Below are positions 42,558 through 52,215 of a stretch of 64,000 nucleotides of DNA, piece after piece. The notes under the pieces are model-generated. The model did no database searches, was not told the origin of the DNA, and saw nothing but the letters and a program-made list of their open reading frames with translations. The translations under genes and the position numbers were made by a program. The number at the start of each line of letters is the position of its first letter. Position 1 is the stretch's first letter. This DNA is from [Flexibacter] sp. ATCC 35103 (GTDB lineage Bacteria; Bacteroidota; Bacteroidia; Flavobacteriales; Flavobacteriaceae): the NCBI RefSeq assembly GCF_001975985.1, contig NZ_MTQF01000005.1:124001-188000 (forward strand), written 5' to 3'.

Positions 42558-45437
42558 TTAAATACTCATTAAGAAACCAATTAGGTTTTCTTTTTTGTTC
42601 AGTCCTAGTTTTTTTCTTAAACGATAACGGGCTAATTCTACACCTCCAGTAGAGATATTCATAATTTCGGCTATTTCTTTTGTAGACATATTCATTAATA
42701 AATAAGTTGATAAATCGAGTTCACGAGGTGAAATTGTGGGATATTTTTCTTTCAATCTCTTTAGGAACTCAAAATGAACGTTTTTGATGTGTTTTTCCAG
42801 ATCCTTCCAGCTTTTATCTGTATTTACCTCCTTTACAATACTTTTATGCAATTTATTGAATTCGAATTTAGTCGAATCGTCCAGAATATTAGTATCAATA
42901 TCTTTTAATTTATGAATGATTCCGTTTAGAATCTTGTTTTTCTTAACTACTTGCAATGAATTGTTTACTAATTCTTTGTCTTTGGCCAGGATTTTTATTT
43001 GAAGTTTGTCACTTTTTAATTTCTCTATTTCTTTTTCAAGTTCATGCTGTTCATGCCTGATTTTTGATTCTTTTTCCAGATATAACCTTCTTTGCTCAAT
43101 AGTTTCATAATATCTGTTTTTTCTGATTTTCAGTTTGATTCGGTTAGAAATGATGTAAACTGCCGTAATTAGTAAAATAATATAGATTAGATACGCTAAA
43201 AAATGTCTGTACCATGGCGGTGAAACAATAAAGGTAATTTCAGAAACATCTGATTCTATACCGTAACTATTTTTAGCCTTAAGTTTCATGATATAGGTTC
43301 CTTCACGCAAGTTGGTATATTCTTTTATAGAAAGCGCTGACCAACTGCGCCAATTCTCCTCAAAAGGCTCTAATTTGTATGAATACGTTACGTTTTCCTG
43401 ATTTTCATATGTAGGGGAAGAAAATGTAAATTTAACGTGATTTGAGCTGTAAGGAACCATATATGCTTGTTCATTGTCTGGTATATTGCCCGTTAAAATA
43501 GTATCACCCGGAAACGAAAAGCTTTCTATAAATACCTTTGGTTTTGTTATAAAAGTATTCGAAATTTTAGAATCATAATGAGTCAGTCCATCTGTTAATC
43601 CGATGAAAATATTTTCAGGATCAATCGTATTTACAGAAATATAGTTGTTTACCAGATTTCCGGACAGGTTAGAAAATGGAGCTTGTTTTTTTATAAAAGT
43701 CCCGTTTTTATTCTTTGTTAATACACCTAAAGATTCATTAAAAGCATACCATAAACTGCCTTGAGAATCTTCTATTAACGTATTGATAGTTGGAATACCT
43801 TTAAAAAGGGCAGTTATTTTCTTGTCTTCAAAAAAAGTTCCCTGCTCTTTGGAAAATCGGTAGAAATGATTTTTGGTCTGAAAATAAACTTTATTATTAA
43901 TCTTTTGAAGACTGCCAATTCCAGGATGTAAAGCAGTTATATCTTTGTGTTTTTTTATATAAACAAACTTCTTTAAATCTTCAGATAAAGTCATTTGGTA
44001 GAGAAAAGGATCTTTTTTCAGCCATAAATAGTTTTCGTCCAGTTCTATCGAAAATGTATTTGTGGTTTCATCAAATCCCGAAACCTGATGTGAATATTCA
44101 AATCCTGATGCTGACTTTTTAAAAATAGTAAATCCGTTATAACTTTCTCCTATAATATAGTTATCATGATTTGGTATTTTCTTGAAACCAAAATATCCTT
44201 TTGTATCGAGCTTTTTAGAAACTTTATTTTGATCAATGACTAGCGCACCGCTATTACTGGCGCAAATAAGTACACCATTTAAAACCTGAATATTCCAGGC
44301 TTGCGAAATCGTTCCTTCTACTCTTATAAACGGACTGTCCTTGAAAGGATTATTCCAGGAATGATAAAATAATCCCTGATTTGTGGCTACATATAAATTC
44401 CCGTTGTAAATAGTCGAAGCATATACGGTACCTATATTATAACTGTAATCAAAATAGGAGAAAGGAGAATTTTCATTAATAAAAGTGATACCGTTATCCA
44501 GTCCCAGCCAAATATTGTTTTTATTGTCAATAAAAGATGTTAATATGGTATTGTTCTGAAGTCCTTTTTGACGATTTAAATGTTGAATTATCTTTCCTTT
44601 TAAATCGCAAATAATTACCCCGTCTAAAACAGAATTAAGAACAATAAACTTTCCTTTTATTATGGAGCCGCCAAGCGATGTGTTTTTTTTGATGAAAGTG
44701 TTAGCCTCCGTTTCCCAAGGCTCAACAGATTTACCATCAGATATAAATAAACCTTTTTCTAAGGTTGCCAGTAACATTTTATTATTTGGCAGGGGAAATA
44801 CAGACCAGATTTCTTTATCATTAAATACAGTCGTTCCTTCTATTTGTTTCAATTTTCGATTTTTATATTCAAGAATGCCAAGTGATTTATCCTGAAAATA
44901 AAGATGATTATTTACCAAAAATGAAAACTGAAATTTTGTTGGGGCATTTATGACGGTTAATTTATTGTTTTTTAGAAAAAATACTTTTGTAAAGGATTGA
45001 AAAATTACCTCGCCATTAAAGATGTGTATTCTCCATATTAGATTTATATTTTGTTTGTCTTTTTTTTCTACCAAATCAGAAAGGGAATGATATTTTAAAT
45101 TTCCTTTTTCATCATTTTTAAAATAACCAAATTCATTGTTTCCTCCTACAAAAATTTTACCCTTCGAATCTATTTTTAAACTTCTTATTTCGGTTTGAGT
45201 AGGAAGAGAAAATTTATGCCAGCTCGAACCATCAAATTGTATCAGGCCATTATTGTTCGCAAAGTACATATTGCCTTTTCCATCCTGATCTATACTCCAG
45301 TTTTGAGTTCCCCCTCGATAATCAGCCCTTTTATAATTTTTAATTCCGGGCAAACCTATATCTTTTACCTGCGCTATGCTATTGTAGTGTAAGAAAATAA
45401 TTATAATTAATGTAAAAGATGTATTTATGAATTTCAT
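42558..45437 (-). CDS. Membrane-tethered PUL regulator: propeller sensor, Y_Y_Y domain, LuxR-type HTH
   Basis: 959 residues. A signal/anchor (residues 6-22) is followed by about 630 residues of Reg_prop-type propeller repeats (e.g. NIWLGLDNGITFINEN, SLWYAFNESLGVL). A Y_Y_Y domain follows (YSYKLEPFEENWRSWSALS), then one membrane helix (about 738-757), a coiled-coil segment and a C-terminal LuxR/GerE helix-turn-helix (about 895-959, ISPRELDLSTYLLMNMSTKEIAEIMNIS). No histidine kinase or receiver domain is present, so the glycan-sensing periplasmic part and the DNA-binding part are in one chain across the membrane. It is divergent from susC and probably controls it. Confidence 0.9.
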   Translation of the reverse strand: MKFINTSFTLIIIIFLHYNSIAQVKDIGLPGIKNYKRADYRGGTQNWSIDQDGKGNMYFANNNGLIQFDGSSWHKFSLPTQTEIRSLKIDSKGKIFVGGNNEFGYFKNDEKGNLKYHSLSDLVEKKDKQNINLIWRIHIFNGEVIFQSFTKVFFLKNNKLTVINAPTKFQFSFLVNNHLYFQDKSLGILEYKNRKLKQIEGTTVFNDKEIWSVFPLPNNKMLLATLEKGLFISDGKSVEPWETEANTFIKKNTSLGGSIIKGKFIVLNSVLDGVIICDLKGKIIQHLNRQKGLQNNTILTSFIDNKNNIWLGLDNGITFINENSPFSYFDYSYNIGTVYASTIYNGNLYVATNQGLFYHSWNNPFKDSPFIRVEGTISQAWNIQVLNGVLICASNSGALVIDQNKVSKKLDTKGYFGFKKIPNHDNYIIGESYNGFTIFKKSASGFEYSHQVSGFDETTNTFSIELDENYLWLKKDPFLYQMTLSEDLKKFVYIKKHKDITALHPGIGSLQKINNKVYFQTKNHFYRFSKEQGTFFEDKKITALFKGIPTINTLIEDSQGSLWYAFNESLGVLTKNKNGTFIKKQAPFSNLSGNLVNNYISVNTIDPENIFIGLTDGLTHYDSKISNTFITKPKVFIESFSFPGDTILTGNIPDNEQAYMVPYSSNHVKFTFSSPTYENQENVTYSYKLEPFEENWRSWSALSIKEYTNLREGTYIMKLKAKNSYGIESDVSEITFIVSPPWYRHFLAYLIYIILLITAVYIISNRIKLKIRKNRYYETIEQRRLYLEKESKIRHEQHELEKEIEKLKSDKLQIKILAKDKELVNNSLQVVKKNKILNGIIHKLKDIDTNILDDSTKFEFNKLHKSIVKEVNTDKSWKDLEKHIKNVHFEFLKRLKEKYPTISPRELDLSTYLLMNMSTKEIAEIMNISTGGVELARYRLRKKLGLNKKENLIGFLMSI

Positions 45438-45648
45438 AAAATTTATAATGTATTTTTATTAGAAATGTTTTATAAAGAGTTTTATTTTTTAATTATTTAT
45501 TTGCAATCTTGCCTTTTCATGCAATTATTTTGAATATATCACGAAAATGTTATTATTTTATAAATGTAGTGTTTATTTTTTTACTTAACATTTTTATAAC
45601 AATATATTATTTCATTTAAAGTATTTAAAATCAATAATTTAAAAATAT

Positions 45649-45698
45649 TTTGATGTGTTTTTGTAGCGTATTAAAATAAGCTTTGATGTGTTTTTGTA
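45649..45698 (+). promoter_or_regulatory. 17-bp direct repeat, candidate operator of susC
   Basis: TTTGATGTGTTTTTGTA occurs exactly at 45649-45665 and 45682-45698. The period of 33 bases is about three turns of the helix, so a dimeric regulator could bind both on one face. The second copy ends 14 bases before the predicted -33 element. Confidence 0.6.
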
Positions 45699-45712
45699 AT
45701 GAAATTTTATTG

Positions 45713-45741
45713 TTGATAGTAAAAATTTAACTTTATTATTG
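45713..45741 (+). promoter_or_regulatory. Predicted promoter of the susC operon
   Basis: TTG (45713-45715), 18 bases, then TATTATTG (45734-45741), one mismatch to TAnnTTTG. A weak -7 box fits an activator-dependent promoter. The predicted leader is about 33 nt. Confidence 0.55.
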
Positions 45742-45780
45742 CATCAAATTACTAATTAATTAACCAAAATTTTTAGAAAA

Positions 45781-48700
45781 ATGAAATTAACAAAATTACT
45801 TATGTTTTGTATTTCATCTCTATTGTTCTCAGTTATCGCAATGGCACAGGATGTTACGGTAAGTGGAACTATTAATGATGAAAGTGGATTACCCGTCCCA
45901 GGGGCAACTATCTCAGTGAAAGGAACAAATAAAGCAACAGCTTCTGACTTTGATGGAAAGTTCCAAATTAGCGTTCCTTCAAATGGAACATTAACTGTTA
46001 CTTTTGTAGGTTACGTAACTGTACAGGAAGCAGTAAATGGAAGAACAAAACTGGATATCAAATTAAGACCAGAATCTCAAAACTTAAATGAGGTTGTAGT
46101 AGTAGGGTACGGTACACAAAAGAAAAGTGTAGTAACAGGATCAATTTCTAGTGTTAAGGCAAAAGATTTAGAAAGTTTACCAATAACAAGAGTTGAACAA
46201 GCTCTTCAAGGTAGAGTTTCCGGAGTTTCTATTGCTGCTAACGCAGGTCAGCCAGGATCAGCGTCTACAATACGTATCCGTGGTTTTACTACATTAAACA
46301 ATAACGATCCTTTATGGGTTGTTGATGGTGTAATTGTAGATAATGGCGGTATTGGTTACTTAAATCAATCTGATATTGAATCTATCGAGGTGCTTAAAGA
46401 TGGTGCTTCAGGAGCAATCTACGGTTCTCGTGCTGCTGCCGGGGTTATTCTTGTAACTACTAAAAAAGGTAAAGCAGGTAAAATTTCTGTAAACTATACA
46501 GGTTATGCCGGAACATCTCAGGCTGCAAAAAAAATCGATTTATTAGATGCTTCTCAGTATACAACTATTTTAAATGAAGCGTATGTTAATGGAGGTAAAG
46601 CTGCACCTTTTACACCAACAACAGCAAAAGGAACTAACTGGCAAGATGCAATTTTTAACAATCATGCACAGCGTTATTCTCATGAATTAAGTTTTAGTGG
46701 TGGTAATGATACATCTACTTTTTACATGTCGTTTGGTTTAACAGATCAGGAAGGTATCATTACAACTGATATTTCTAATTATACAAGAAAAAATATCCGT
46801 TTAAACTCAAACCATAAACTTGGTAAGTATATTAAAATTGGTCAGACTTTAGGATATTCTAATGAAAAAACAATTGGTATTGGTAATACAAATGATGAGT
46901 TTGGTGGTCCATTATCATCTGCAATCAACCTAGATCCATTAACACCAGTACTTGTTGGTCCGGAAGCTGCAGTTGCAGGTAGCCCATATGTAAATGCAAA
47001 TGCGCTTAGAGATGCAAACGGAAACTATTATGGTATTTCTACTAACGTTACTCAGGAAACTTCTAATCCATTAGCATATACACAAACAAGATTAGGAAAT
47101 AATGATTTCTCTGAAAATTTTGTTGGAAATATCTTTGTTGAAGCAGAAATTTTGCCAGGTTTAAAATTTAGATCTACAGCAGGTGCTAAATTGGCTTATT
47201 ACGGTTCAGATAATTTTACTCCGGTTTATTACTTAAACGGAGCTACAAAAAAAGATGTAAACGAATTGTTTAGATCATACAAAAAATCATATAGCTGGAA
47301 TTGGGAGAATACTTTAAACTATGCTAAAAAATTTGGAGATCATAACTTTAGTGTTTTAATAGGTAAAGGAACTTATGTAGATAATATTACATCTGGTAAC
47401 GATATTACTTACAGAGGTGTTCCTGCAACAACACATGCAGATGCATCTTTCAATGTTGATATTCCAATCGCAGATAAAATAGCAAATGCTTATAATGCAC
47501 AAGCTTTAGAACACAGAGTTGAGTCATTGTTTGGAAGATTAAACTATGATTATAAAGAGAAATATATTTTTACAGGTATTATTCGTCGTGACGGTTCTAC
47601 TCGTTTTGGACCAAATCACAAATACGGAACTTTTCCTTCTGTATCTTTAGGATGGGTACCATCTAAAGAAGGTTTCTGGAAAGAAAATGATGTTGTAAAT
47701 AACTTAAAAATTAGAGGAGGTTACGGTGTAACTGGTAATGACTCTTCTCCTGATTTCTTATATATTTCAACAGTTGGAATTCAAAGAAACTACACTATTG
47801 GTGGAAACATTGCTAACGGACAAAGTACGAATGCAATTGCAAACCCTGATTTGAAATGGGAAGAAACAAAACAAACGAACATTGGTTTTGAAACTATGTT
47901 GTTCCATGATTTTAATTTAAGTGTAGATTTTTTCAACAAGAAAACAGAAGGTATCTTAATGCCAGTTCCAGTTCCTGGATATGTTGGAGCAACAGGAAAA
48001 ACATATGCTAACTTAGCAGATATGGAAAATAGAGGTATTGATATTGAATTAGGATACCGTAAAAAAATTGGAGCATTAAATCTTTCAGTAAACGGAAACT
48101 TCTCATACATCAAAAATGAAATCACTTATCTTGATAAAGGAACTAACTTTTTAGTAGGTGATGAAACTGTTCAGTCAAGCTCTTATGAAATTAACAGAAC
48201 ACAAGTAGGACAAGCTTACAATTCATTCTACGGATTTAAAACAAACGGTATTTTCCAAACTCAGGCAGATGTTGATAATTATAAAAATGCTGCAGGAAAA
48301 GTGATTCAGCCAAATGCTAAACCGGGAGATTTCCGTTGGCAAGACTTAGATGGCGATGGTACAATTGGATCTAATGACAGAACTTTCTTAGGAACTTCAT
48401 TACCTAAATTTACTTATGGATTTACTTTAAACTTAGATTACAAAGGATTTGACATGTTAGTTTTTGGTCAGGGTGCTGGCGGAAACATGATTTATCAAGG
48501 TTTAAGAAGACTTGATATTACAAACGCAAACTATCAAACAGAAGTTTTAGGTCGTTGGACAGGACCGGGATCAACAAACAGTTATCCTAGAGTTACTACA
48601 AATGATACCAATAAAAATTTTACAAACCCATCTGATTTTAACTTAGAAAAAGGAGATTTCTTTAGATTTAAAACAATTCAACTTGGATATTCATTTCCAA

Positions 48701-48903
48701 AAGAATGGATAGAGAGCATTTCATTGCAAAAAGTAAGATTGTACGTAACAGGAGAAAATTTATGGACAATAACTAAATATACTGGTTATGATCCTGAAAT
48801 TGGAGGCCCTACAACAGCAGGGATGAACAACGTACAAGGTGTTGACAGAGGTTATTATCCTCAGGCAAAATCGTACATGTTAGGAGTTAATTTGCAATTT
48901 TAA
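45781..48903 (+). CDS. SusC/RagA family TonB-linked outer membrane transporter
   Basis: 1040 residues. Signal peptide (ending AMAQD), then a carboxypeptidase-D regulatory-like domain (VTVSGTINDESGLPVPGATISVKGTN, about 23-100), TonB box region NEVVVVGYGTQKKSV, plug domain (RIRGFTTLNNNDPLWVVDGVIVDNGG...SGAIYGSRAAAGVILVTTKKG) and a 22-strand barrel to the C-terminal Phe (MLGVNLQF). It imports oligosaccharides across the outer membrane, driven by TonB, with SusD as lid. It is the first gene of the PUL, and susD follows 18 bases later. Confidence 0.96.
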   Translation: MKLTKLLMFCISSLLFSVIAMAQDVTVSGTINDESGLPVPGATISVKGTNKATASDFDGKFQISVPSNGTLTVTFVGYVTVQEAVNGRTKLDIKLRPESQNLNEVVVVGYGTQKKSVVTGSISSVKAKDLESLPITRVEQALQGRVSGVSIAANAGQPGSASTIRIRGFTTLNNNDPLWVVDGVIVDNGGIGYLNQSDIESIEVLKDGASGAIYGSRAAAGVILVTTKKGKAGKISVNYTGYAGTSQAAKKIDLLDASQYTTILNEAYVNGGKAAPFTPTTAKGTNWQDAIFNNHAQRYSHELSFSGGNDTSTFYMSFGLTDQEGIITTDISNYTRKNIRLNSNHKLGKYIKIGQTLGYSNEKTIGIGNTNDEFGGPLSSAINLDPLTPVLVGPEAAVAGSPYVNANALRDANGNYYGISTNVTQETSNPLAYTQTRLGNNDFSENFVGNIFVEAEILPGLKFRSTAGAKLAYYGSDNFTPVYYLNGATKKDVNELFRSYKKSYSWNWENTLNYAKKFGDHNFSVLIGKGTYVDNITSGNDITYRGVPATTHADASFNVDIPIADKIANAYNAQALEHRVESLFGRLNYDYKEKYIFTGIIRRDGSTRFGPNHKYGTFPSVSLGWVPSKEGFWKENDVVNNLKIRGGYGVTGNDSSPDFLYISTVGIQRNYTIGGNIANGQSTNAIANPDLKWEETKQTNIGFETMLFHDFNLSVDFFNKKTEGILMPVPVPGYVGATGKTYANLADMENRGIDIELGYRKKIGALNLSVNGNFSYIKNEITYLDKGTNFLVGDETVQSSSYEINRTQVGQAYNSFYGFKTNGIFQTQADVDNYKNAAGKVIQPNAKPGDFRWQDLDGDGTIGSNDRTFLGTSLPKFTYGFTLNLDYKGFDMLVFGQGAGGNMIYQGLRRLDITNANYQTEVLGRWTGPGSTNSYPRVTTNDTNKNFTNPSDFNLEKGDFFRFKTIQLGYSFPKEWIESISLQKVRLYVTGENLWTITKYTGYDPEIGGPTTAGMNNVQGVDRGYYPQAKSYMLGVNLQF

Positions 48904-48921
48904 TTAAAAAAATAAAATATT

Positions 48922-50481
48922 ATGAAACTTATAAGTTTTAAACAGTCATTTATCGCCTTTGGAGTGTTGCTTACACTTGGGTCGTGCGATACCGATGAAA
49001 AATTAGAGGTGAAAGGTGATGGAGTAGTATATGAAGAAAATTTTTATAGAAACGAAACAGAAGCTTATTCAGGTCTTGTTGCAGCTTACGATAAATTAGG
49101 AAAGTTTGCAGGAGCAATGGAAAATGCACCATTATTATTCTTAAACTCTGCATCTGATGATTTCTATGCAGGAGGTGGTGGTCCGGATGACCAGCCAGGA
49201 CTTCAGGTTGCATCAAACTATTCTGTTAGTTCAGCAAATATTCCGCCTAATATTTGGGCAGATTACTATAAAGGTGTTGCAAGATGTAATATCATGCTGG
49301 CAAAACTTCCTGCGATTCCTATGGATGCTGCTAAAAAAGCAAGATTTACTGCCGAGGTAAAAGCCTTACGCGCTTATTACTATTTTGATCTTGTTAGAAT
49401 GTTTAAAAACATTCCTTTAATCTTAACTCCTATAGTTCTTAAAGAAGAAATTCCATTAGTTGAACAGTCTAAGCCGGAAGTAGTATATGCTCAAATCGAA
49501 AAAGATTTGAACGAAGCTATTGTTGATTTGCCAATGACATTAGCTGCTCAGGAATTAGGAAGGTTTAGTAAAGGAGCTGCAACAGCACTTTTAGGAAAAG
49601 TATATTTATACGACAATAAAAAAGCAGAAGCTGCTACACAATTAGCAAAAGTAAATGGTGATACTCCTGGAGGAACAAGCAGCTATGGTTATAAATTGAT
49701 GCCTAAATTTTCAGATTTGTGGAATCATGCAAACAAATTTAATACAGAATCTATTTTTGAAATTGCCTACACAGATAAATCAAATGCTGATTGGGGTAAT
49801 TTTGAAAGAGGTGATGATGAAGGAAACGTTGCTGCTCAGTTAATGGGTATTAGAGATTATCATAGAACAGATGTTGGAATTTCAGCACTGTTACCAGATT
49901 ATATTAACGGATGGGGTTTTTGTGTTGTTAGTACACAATTGGCTACTGCAATGCAAGGTGATCCTCGTTTCGCTTCTACTATAATCAATACAGGAGTTTT
50001 AAGAGGTAATACTAGTATTCCACTTGACAAACCAGATCCAACCAGGCTTATAACGTATACTGACAGCTATCAGGAGACAGGATACCATTTTATTAAATAT
50101 GCAGCTGTAAATGCAGATATTAAAGCATCGAATCCTTTCTTGAATTTTGGTATCAATACTTATATTATTCGTTTAGCGGATACCTATTTGTTAGAAGCTG
50201 AAGCTTTAGGAGGAACAGGATCAAGAGCTCAGGCACTTTTAGATGCAGTAAGAAATAGAGTTGGTTTAGCACCGGTACCAGTTTCTTTAGATGCAATTTA
50301 TGCAGAAAGAAGATTAGAACTTGCCGGAGAAGGACACCGTTGGTTTGATTTAGTAAGAACAGGTCAGGCTGCTTCTAAATTGGCTTTTAAAGGATTTGCT
50401 GCCGGAAAAAATGAAGCTTTCCCAATTCCTTACAGTGAATTCAATAACACTAAAATGGTTCAAAACCAAGGATATAATTAA
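48922..50481 (+). CDS. SusD/RagB family glycan-binding lipoprotein
   Basis: 519 residues. Lipoprotein signal (FGVLLTLGSC, Cys22), then SusD-like N-terminal TPR helices (AEVKALRAYYYFDLVRMFKNIPLIL) and the C-terminal RagB/SusD domain with YAERRLELAGEGHRWFDLVRTGQA and the final AFPIPYSEFNNTKMVQNQGYN. It sits on the cell surface and captures sugar chains for the paired SusC transporter. Two tandem hairpins follow its stop, so distal genes may be expressed less. No separate surface glycan-binding protein (SusE/F-like) gene follows. Confidence 0.96.
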   Translation: MKLISFKQSFIAFGVLLTLGSCDTDEKLEVKGDGVVYEENFYRNETEAYSGLVAAYDKLGKFAGAMENAPLLFLNSASDDFYAGGGGPDDQPGLQVASNYSVSSANIPPNIWADYYKGVARCNIMLAKLPAIPMDAAKKARFTAEVKALRAYYYFDLVRMFKNIPLILTPIVLKEEIPLVEQSKPEVVYAQIEKDLNEAIVDLPMTLAAQELGRFSKGAATALLGKVYLYDNKKAEAATQLAKVNGDTPGGTSSYGYKLMPKFSDLWNHANKFNTESIFEIAYTDKSNADWGNFERGDDEGNVAAQLMGIRDYHRTDVGISALLPDYINGWGFCVVSTQLATAMQGDPRFASTIINTGVLRGNTSIPLDKPDPTRLITYTDSYQETGYHFIKYAAVNADIKASNPFLNFGINTYIIRLADTYLLEAEALGGTGSRAQALLDAVRNRVGLAPVPVSLDAIYAERRLELAGEGHRWFDLVRTGQAASKLAFKGFAAGKNEAFPIPYSEFNNTKMVQNQGYN

Positions 50482-50513
50482 TCTATAAGAATAAAAAGAT
50501 AGCATTTATACAT

Positions 50514-50545
50514 AGAAAGGCTGAGATGAAAACCTCAGTCTTTCT
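50514..50545 (+). terminator. Hairpin 1 downstream of susD
   Basis: A 12-bp stem (AGAAAGGCTGAG/CTCAGTCTTTCT, one G-U) with an 8-nt loop; it lacks a long T run, so it may protect the upstream mRNA rather than terminate. Confidence 0.65.
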
Positions 50546-50594
50546 AAATAAATGCATACGAAAGTAAGTTTAAGTTAAGTTAAGTTTGGTTGCC

Positions 50595-50631
50595 AAAATA
50601 GCCCATGTTCACTGTGATTATGGGCTATTTT
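50595..50631 (+). terminator. Hairpin 2 / terminator between susD and the GH30 genes
   Basis: A perfect 12-bp stem AAAATAGCCCAT/ATGGGCTATTTT, followed by Ts. An in-frame ATG at 50605 of the next gene lies within it, arguing for translation from 50686. Confidence 0.8.
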
Positions 50632-50685
50632 TTAAATCATTTTGAATGGATTTGCAAAAGAGTTTTAATTATTAAAACACATACA

Positions 50686-52146
50686 ATGAAAAAAAACGGC
50701 TTTATCATTACTTGTTTATGTTTTTCTTTAGCTGTTTTTTCACAGCAAAAAAATCAAAAACAGAAACAGGCATTTACTACAAACAACAAAAAAATCACAG
50801 TGTATACCACTGCTGATAATACAAAATTAAGGTTAACCCCTACAGATAATTTATCTTTTACAGCATCTAAACAACCGGTAGAAACTGAGATTTCAGTTTT
50901 TGTTGAGCCATCAAAAAAATTCCAGACTTTTATGGGAATTGGTGGTGCCGTTACAGATGCAAGTGCCGAAATTTTCGCAAAACTTTCAAAAGAAAAACAA
51001 ACAGAATTTTTAAATGCTTATTACGATACCCAAAAAGGAATAGGCTACACATTACTAAGAACCACGATTCAAAGCTCGGATTTTAGTAGTGCGAGTTATT
51101 CTTATATCGAAGAAGGTGATAAAGATCTAAAGACATTTTCTATAGAACATGACAGAAAATATCGTATTCCGTTAATAAAACAAGCTATAAAAACTGCCGG
51201 AGGAAAATTAGTTACTTATGCAACTCCATGGTCGCCAAATGCTTTTATGAAAAGCAATAAAAATGTACTTAAAGGCGGAACATTACTTCCTGAATTTTAT
51301 CAGCCGTGGGCAAATTTTTATGCCAAATTTATAAAAGCTTACGAAAAAGAAGGAATACCAATTTGGGGAACTTCTGTTCAGAATGAACCAATGGCAACGC
51401 AAACCTGGGAATCTTGTTTGTATACTGCCGAAGACGAAAGAGATTTTCTAAAAAATTATCTTGGGCCAACTCTTAAAAAAGAAGGTCTTGAAAGAATAAA
51501 AATTATTGCCTGGGATCACAATCGTGATTTAATGGTGCAAAGAGCAAATGTAATTTTCTCAGACCCTGAAGCTTCAAAATATGTTTGGGGAATAGGATTT
51601 CACTGGTATGAAACCTGGACAGGCGCACAGCCAATGTTTGATAATGTTGCTCGGGTTCACGAAGCCTATCCGGACAAAAAACTAATGTTTACTGAAGGTT
51701 GCGTCGAAAGATTTGATGCAGCTAAATATCAATTTTGGGCAAATGCCGAAAGATATGGAACATCAATGATCAACGATTTTAATAACGGAACCGTTGGATG
51801 GACAGATTGGAATATTCTTTTGGACCAGTTTGGAGGACCAAATCACGTAGGTAATTTTTGTTTTGCACCAATTCATGCTGATACTACAACAGGAGAATTA
51901 ATATACACTCCGTCGTATTATTATATTGGACATTTCTCAAAATTTATTCGTCCAAATGCAGTACGTGTGAGTACCGCAGTAAGCAGAAGTTATTTACAAA
52001 GCACATCATTTTTAAACACAGACGGAAAAATATCAACAGTAGTTATGAATCATACTGATAATGAAATCACGTATAATTTAATAATTGCTACTCAAAAAAC
52101 AGTGGTAAAAATACCAGCGCACGCAATACAAACCTTAGTGTATTAA
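50686..52146 (+). CDS. Glycoside hydrolase family 30, copy 1
   Basis: 486 residues from ATG 50686; upstream in-frame codons lie in a terminator and do not encode a signal, whereas MKKNGFIITCLCFSLAVFSQ is a good signal peptide. The TIM barrel plus beta side domain has GIGGAVTDASAEIF near the N-terminus, acid/base Glu234 in VQNEPMATQTWES and nucleophile Glu337 in MFTEGCVERFD. GH30 includes beta-1,6-glucanases (subfamily 3) and glucosylceramidase-like enzymes; with GH3 neighbours, beta-1,6-glucan is the best guess. It is separated from the second GH30 by a hairpin. Confidence 0.93.
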   Translation: MKKNGFIITCLCFSLAVFSQQKNQKQKQAFTTNNKKITVYTTADNTKLRLTPTDNLSFTASKQPVETEISVFVEPSKKFQTFMGIGGAVTDASAEIFAKLSKEKQTEFLNAYYDTQKGIGYTLLRTTIQSSDFSSASYSYIEEGDKDLKTFSIEHDRKYRIPLIKQAIKTAGGKLVTYATPWSPNAFMKSNKNVLKGGTLLPEFYQPWANFYAKFIKAYEKEGIPIWGTSVQNEPMATQTWESCLYTAEDERDFLKNYLGPTLKKEGLERIKIIAWDHNRDLMVQRANVIFSDPEASKYVWGIGFHWYETWTGAQPMFDNVARVHEAYPDKKLMFTEGCVERFDAAKYQFWANAERYGTSMINDFNNGTVGWTDWNILLDQFGGPNHVGNFCFAPIHADTTTGELIYTPSYYYIGHFSKFIRPNAVRVSTAVSRSYLQSTSFLNTDGKISTVVMNHTDNEITYNLIIATQKTVVKIPAHAIQTLVY

Positions 52147-52165
52147 TTTATTTTTTTTAGTAGTT

Positions 52166-52194
52166 AAGGGCTATTTATTTAGCCCTTATTTTTT
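52166..52194 (+). terminator. Terminator-like hairpin between the two GH30 genes
   Basis: Stem AAGGGCT/AGCCCTT with an 8-nt loop, followed by A and eight Ts. It sits inside the PUL, 70 bases wide in all. Confidence 0.75.
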
Positions 52195-52215
52195 TAATAG
52201 CATTTAAAAAATACA

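Noticed and set aside
50605..50685. Upstream start of GH30 copy 1
   Set aside because: The ATG lies in a terminator stem and the added residues would hide a good signal peptide starting at 50686.
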